This document shows positions 60,583-64,000 of a stretch of 64,000 nucleotides of DNA, one piece after another. Numbering within the stretch: the stretch's first letter is position 1; each line of letters begins with the position of its first letter. This stretch comes from Chitinimonas arctica. GTDB lineage: Bacteria > Pseudomonadota > Gammaproteobacteria > Burkholderiales > Chitinimonadaceae. The position numbers and the translations under genes were made by a program. The notes below the pieces were generated by a model. It saw nothing but the letters and a program-made list of their open reading frames with translations, did not search any database and was not told where the DNA came from. Where the stretch lies: contig NZ_CP041730.1 in assembly GCF_007431345.1 (NCBI RefSeq), positions 3,658,001 through 3,722,000 of the forward strand, in the 5' to 3' direction.

Positions 60583-62486
60583 GCCTGGCTGCCGAAGATA
60601 GCACGCTGGAAACACCGTTCTGGCGCATAGACCGGGGCGAGTCCGCGACACCGGGGCTGGCCTCGTTCCTGCGGCGCCTGTCCGGCGCGATCCGGCCTAC
60701 CGTCGCGCTATTGCGGCGCGCCGCACCTTTGGCCGTATGGGTCGTGGTACTGGCGCAATTGCTGGGCGGCGTGGCGGTGACGGCTGCCTTGATGCTGACG
60801 CCCACGGTGCTGACCCAGCTGTTCGGTGCCGGCGCGGATGTCGGCCGAATGAGCCAGGCCGTGCCCGCCATCGCCTTGCTGGCCTGTGTCTACCTGTTTC
60901 GCCTGGCCATCGACGCCGCCACGGCCATGGCGCGTGCGCACATGGGGCCGAAAGTGCACAGGCAGGCGGAAGAAGCCTTGTGCCGGGCAGCGGCGGGCGT
61001 GGATCTGGCTTCCTTCGACGATGCCGGCTTCTACGACCAGATGCACCGCGCCAAGATGCGCGGTGTGATGCATCTCGAAGGCGCCACCAATAGTCTGGTG
61101 GAGGCACTGGGCGCCGGATTCGCAGTGGTCAGCGCCAGCGTGGCATTGTGCTGGCTGCATCCCTTGCTGCTACCCATCCTCCTGCTGGCCTTGCTGCCCG
61201 AGGGCTGGGCTGCACTGAGCGGCGCACGCACCCAATATGCCGGCATGGAGAAGACCATCGCCTTGTCGCGGCAGCTGGAGATGATGGCCGAATTGGCCAC
61301 CGAACGCGACGCCGCGGCAGAGATCCGAGCCAACCAGGCGCAGCCTTACGTGCTGGCGGAGCACAGCCGCTGCGCGCTGGCACTGCAAGACCATCTGATC
61401 GACCTGGGCATTCGGGAGGCGCGTGCCATGGCGCTGGGCCGCACCCTGTCCGCCCTGGGGCTGGCCGCCACCTTTGCCGCCTTGGCGGCGATGCTGCTTG
61501 GACAGTGGCTGGACCTGGCGGTCGCCGGCACCGCCGTGATCGCCATCCGCACTGCGGGCGCGGCCTTGGCCCGTTTGATGCAGGTCAGCCACGATCTGTT
61601 CGAGAAAACCCTCTATATCAGCGACTATTGCGACTTTATCGCGCTGGCGGCCCGGCGCGGCCAGCCGGGCGGCAAGCTGCCGGCGCCGCAGGATCCGCAA
61701 CGTATCGTGCTCGACCGCGTGACATTCCGCTATCCCGGCAGCAGCGGCGCCGCCTTGCGCGAACTTTCGCTGGCGATAGAAGCCGGTCAGACCATTGCCC
61801 TGGTGGGCGAAAACGGCTCGGGCAAGACCACGCTGGCCAAGGTGATCGCCGGTCTGCTCCAGCCGGATGAGGGCGTGGTCAGCTGGGATGGCATCGATAT
61901 CCGGCAGATCGACCCGAAAAGCCTGGCCGACCGCGTCGCCATGGTGTTGCAGCACCCCATTCGCTGGCCGCGCAGCGCCAAGGACAATATCCGGCTGGGC
62001 CGCTACGACCGCGCCGACCCCGCCGGGGTAGCGCTGCTGGCCGCCGCGCAGCAGTCGCGGGCGACGGAAGTGATCAATAACCTGCCCAAAACGTGGGATA
62101 CGCTGCTGTCGCGCGAATTTGCCGGCGGCCACGACCTGTCGGGCGGCCAATGGCAGCGCCTGGCGGTCGCGCGTGGCCTCTACCGCGATGCGCCGCTGGT
62201 CATCTGGGACGAACCGACTGCACCGCTGGATGCCAAGGCCGAACACGCCGTCTATGAGTCGCTACGGCAGCTGGCCAGCCGGCGCACGGTGATCCTGATT
62301 ACCCACCGGCTCGCCAGCGTGCGCAATGCAGACCGCATTTACTTCCTGGAACGGGGCGCCCTGGTGGAAAGCGGCCGGCACGAGGAGCTCGTTGCGCTCG
62401 GTGGGCGGTATGCGGAGCTTTATGAGCTACAGAGTCGCTTGAACGGTTTGGAACAAGCTTCGCCTCAGCCGGCCGTCCAGGCCTAG
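60537..62486 (+). CDS. lanT: ABC transporter (fused permease-ATPase) for the lanthipeptide, without C39 peptidase
   Basis: About 640 residues: a membrane domain with six helices (first about VWVVVLAQLLGGVAVTAALM) and an ATPase with LVGENGSGKTTLAKVIAG (Walker A), HDLSGGQWQRLAVARGL (signature), LVIWDEPTAPLD (Walker B) and ILITHRLASVRNADRI. There is no N-terminal C39 Cys/His peptidase domain, unlike most class II LanT proteins. No ATG precedes the first helix. A TTG at 60537 would overlap lanM by 46 bp, and a CTG at 60585 is the other option. It is probably coupled to lanM translation. Export of the modified peptide is inferred from position. Confidence 0.88.
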   Translation: MSPALCPDLGWRRPLSLAAEDSTLETPFWRIDRGESATPGLASFLRRLSGAIRPTVALLRRAAPLAVWVVVLAQLLGGVAVTAALMLTPTVLTQLFGAGADVGRMSQAVPAIALLACVYLFRLAIDAATAMARAHMGPKVHRQAEEALCRAAAGVDLASFDDAGFYDQMHRAKMRGVMHLEGATNSLVEALGAGFAVVSASVALCWLHPLLLPILLLALLPEGWAALSGARTQYAGMEKTIALSRQLEMMAELATERDAAAEIRANQAQPYVLAEHSRCALALQDHLIDLGIREARAMALGRTLSALGLAATFAALAAMLLGQWLDLAVAGTAVIAIRTAGAALARLMQVSHDLFEKTLYISDYCDFIALAARRGQPGGKLPAPQDPQRIVLDRVTFRYPGSSGAALRELSLAIEAGQTIALVGENGSGKTTLAKVIAGLLQPDEGVVSWDGIDIRQIDPKSLADRVAMVLQHPIRWPRSAKDNIRLGRYDRADPAGVALLAAAQQSRATEVINNLPKTWDTLLSREFAGGHDLSGGQWQRLAVARGLYRDAPLVIWDEPTAPLDAKAEHAVYESLRQLASRRTVILITHRLASVRNADRIYFLERGALVESGRHEELVALGGRYAELYELQSRLNGLEQASPQPAVQA

Positions 62487-63400
62487 TTGCTTGCCATCTT
62501 TTGTTCGCATGGCTGCCTTTCCGAGCTTGCTGAGGTCGGCACCGACATCAATGCGCCGCGTAGCGTCCGCAAAATGCTGCGGCCACAGTTTTCCATCAGC
62601 AGTTCGCCGCGCTCAATCCGTTCCGAACTACCTTCCCGATAACGAACGGACTTTTGCGTGCCGCTGCCCTTGGCCATCATGCCGGCGATATCCGCCAAGG
62701 CTAAATCCAGCGACTGGGCCAGCAGTGCTGCGCTTTCGGTTTTCAACCGTTCGCCACCCTGGCCATTCCATTGTTCGTCCAAGCCATCGCCGCTCAGCGC
62801 CGAGGAAACCACCCTGACCGTCACCTGGTAGGCATCCTTATCGTCCATGCCTGGCGGAACGACCGCGACCAGGTTGTCCAGCACCAGGCTGCGCTTGTCC
62901 TGGGTCATAAAGAAGGCGGGTACGCTGGCAACGCGCCAGTCCTTGCCGGCCGACTCGTCGATACTCGCCAGACGGCGCTGGCTGCCACTGGTGGTCTTGG
63001 CCAAGGCAAGCCGCATCAGCTCGCTATGCTGGAAACCTCCCAGCACATCGGCAAAAGGCTTCAGCACCACGTCGGCCTCTTGCTGCAGCTTGGTCTTTTG
63101 CGCCCGCTTGGTGGCATCGGTCACCAAGGCGTGCGTGAGGATAGCCGCGAAGAAGCCGGCGGCACCGGCACCGCCGGTTGGGTAGAGTATGTGGCTCTGG
63201 CCCACACCTGCCGCGTCCATATTGACCCTGCCGCCGAATTGAACCGGCTCGTCCTTGGGCAGCACCAGTGCCCAGGACATCTCTTGTAAAACCGGCTTCG
63301 GTAGATTGACCGGCACCGCATCGGCCGCAAAGCCGGTTTGCGCGCATAGCAAGGCCAATAGTGCGGTGAAGCGCCTTACGTTTCGTATTGTTCGCAACAT
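62483..63400 (-). CDS. Exported protein of unknown function
   Basis: The 305-residue protein has a signal peptide (VRRFTALLALLCAQTGFAADA) and a soluble mature part with no recognised domain. It contains YPTGGAGAAGFFAAILTHAL (one hydrophobic stretch), FFMTQDKRSLVLDNLVAVVP and SLDLALADIAGMM. The start is set by the signal peptide; the frame is open to 63451. It converges on the ABC exporter (4-bp overlap) and follows another exported-protein gene on the same strand. A link to the lanthipeptide is not shown. Confidence 0.7.
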   Translation of the reverse strand: MLRTIRNVRRFTALLALLCAQTGFAADAVPVNLPKPVLQEMSWALVLPKDEPVQFGGRVNMDAAGVGQSHILYPTGGAGAAGFFAAILTHALVTDATKRAQKTKLQQEADVVLKPFADVLGGFQHSELMRLALAKTTSGSQRRLASIDESAGKDWRVASVPAFFMTQDKRSLVLDNLVAVVPPGMDDKDAYQVTVRVVSSALSGDGLDEQWNGQGGERLKTESAALLAQSLDLALADIAGMMAKGSGTQKSVRYREGSSERIERGELLMENCGRSILRTLRGALMSVPTSASSERQPCEQKMASN

Positions 63401-63464
63401 AGGGGAAACGTTCCTGAGTTCGATTGGGCACTGGGGCCAGGCGTGGCGCATAGCCCCATTTCGC

Positions 63465-64000
63465 TTAGTTGGCGAGCGGCTTCAGAAAGGCGTCCTTGCC
63501 TGCTTCCACGACCTGGTAATAGGCATTGGTCAGGCCAGGAAAGGCGGGGGCTTCATCCCAGGCGCCTTCACTGCTTTTAACGATATTGACGGGGGCGAAC
63601 CATTCGTAGGAATTGTTGCTGAGGTTGACCAGGTAGCCGAACCCCAACATCACCGCCTTGGGATCGCTGCTGGGGATGTAGGACGAGTAAGGCCGCTGCA
63701 TGCCCAGGAACTGGATGTCGAATACGAAGAGCTTGTCCACGCCGTACTTGGCCTTGAGTGCCGCAAAATCCTTGGGCGACTGGTTGGGGCCCTTCTGCGA
63801 TGCGGAGGGCAGGTCGTCCACCACCAGCGGCTCCTCGATGATCACCGCTTCGGCACCCTTCTTACGGATCAACTCCGCCGCTTGCTGCTTCAGCTTGGGT
63901 AGATCCTCCGGGCCAAGCGTCTTGGTGTGCGTTGTCAGCTTGGAATTGGCCACGCTGGCCGCCGCGAGACAAAGCAAGCAGCCCGCCCCCGGGAAGTCGG
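63465..64000 (-). CDS. Probable exported lipoprotein or periplasmic protein, 5' end outside window
   Basis: The frame is open across the window edge. Its first visible residues (DFPGAGCLLCLAAASVANSK) look like the end of a signal sequence, possibly with a lipid-attachment Cys. The mature part includes LKQQAAELIRKKGAEAVIIE, KYGVDKLFVFDIQFLGMQRP, and SNNSYEWFAPVNIV. I do not recognise the family. It is 64 bp upstream of the other exported-protein gene, so the two probably form an operon. Confidence 0.68.
   Translation of the reverse strand, partial: DFPGAGCLLCLAAASVANSKLTTHTKTLGPEDLPKLKQQAAELIRKKGAEAVIIEEPLVVDDLPSASQKGPNQSPKDFAALKAKYGVDKLFVFDIQFLGMQRPYSSYIPSSDPKAVMLGFGYLVNLSNNSYEWFAPVNIVKSSEGAWDEAPAFPGLTNAYYQVVEAGKDAFLKPLAN

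Noticed and set aside
1..64000. CRISPR arrays or rRNA genes
   Set aside because: I saw no regularly spaced identical repeats and no rRNA sequence in the window.

Overview
The window reads as the chromosome of a high-GC betaproteobacterium of the Burkholderiales/Neisseriales type. The evidence is ispA-dxs linkage, folE2, the yceD-rpmF-plsX-fabH-fabD-fabG-acpP-fabF cluster, YgfZ, MurJ next to rpsT, a TRAP transporter and large TonB-dependent receptors. Most genes are ordinary housekeeping genes with uniform high-GC codon use. Accessory blocks stand out by lower GC, broken genes or toxin-type content.

Layout: (1) 1-10.4 kb: isoprenoid synthesis (ispA end, dxs), folE2, ygfZ, an AsmA-like gene, tRNA-Asn, a coiled-coil membrane protein and a dctPMQ-type TRAP operon. 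(2) 10.4-17.5 kb: aspartate aminotransferase, an IS630-family element in a CTAG target, a GNAT gene, an AT-rich orphan, murJ, rpsT, and a group II intron remnant just beyond the rpsT terminator. (3) 17.5-22.3 kb: a Fic-family protein with a Gln in place of the catalytic His and five copies of a 10-bp element upstream, an HTH regulator, a ceramidase-like membrane protein and a REC plus degenerate GGDEF protein. (4) 22.3-28.5 kb: two tandem TonB-dependent receptors with a duplicated leader region. (5) 28.5-37.4 kb: a polymorphic-toxin island. A two-gene secreted RHS system is followed by its presumed immunity gene, an integrase stub and two displaced Rhs C-terminal tips with immunity-like genes. 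(6) 37.6-52.5 kb: ComEA-like protein, nadE, lemA, an RsmI-like methylase, maf, the fatty-acid cluster (with a glutathione transferase gene and a small membrane-protein gene inside it) and pabB-hydrolase-pabC. (7) 52.5-57 kb: a DUF3037/HipA-like kinase pair, a PhnD-like binding protein and an orphan sensor kinase. (8) 57.3-62.5 kb: a compact class II lanthipeptide locus (precursor, LanM, ABC exporter), followed by two exported proteins of unknown role.

The most notable system is the lanthipeptide locus. The 62-residue precursor has a leader resembling that of mersacidin (W...NPAG) and a short Cys-rich core after a Gly-Gly. A complete LanM has both dehydratase and zinc-cyclase residues. The ABC exporter lacks the usual C39 leader peptidase. 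Second is the RHS island, where one RHS shell appears to be divided between two proteins, each with its own Sec signal peptide.

All calls come from reading the sequence and recalled family knowledge. No database searches or structure predictions were run. Start codons were moved inward from the longest reading frame where a ribosome binding site, signal peptide or family length argued for it.
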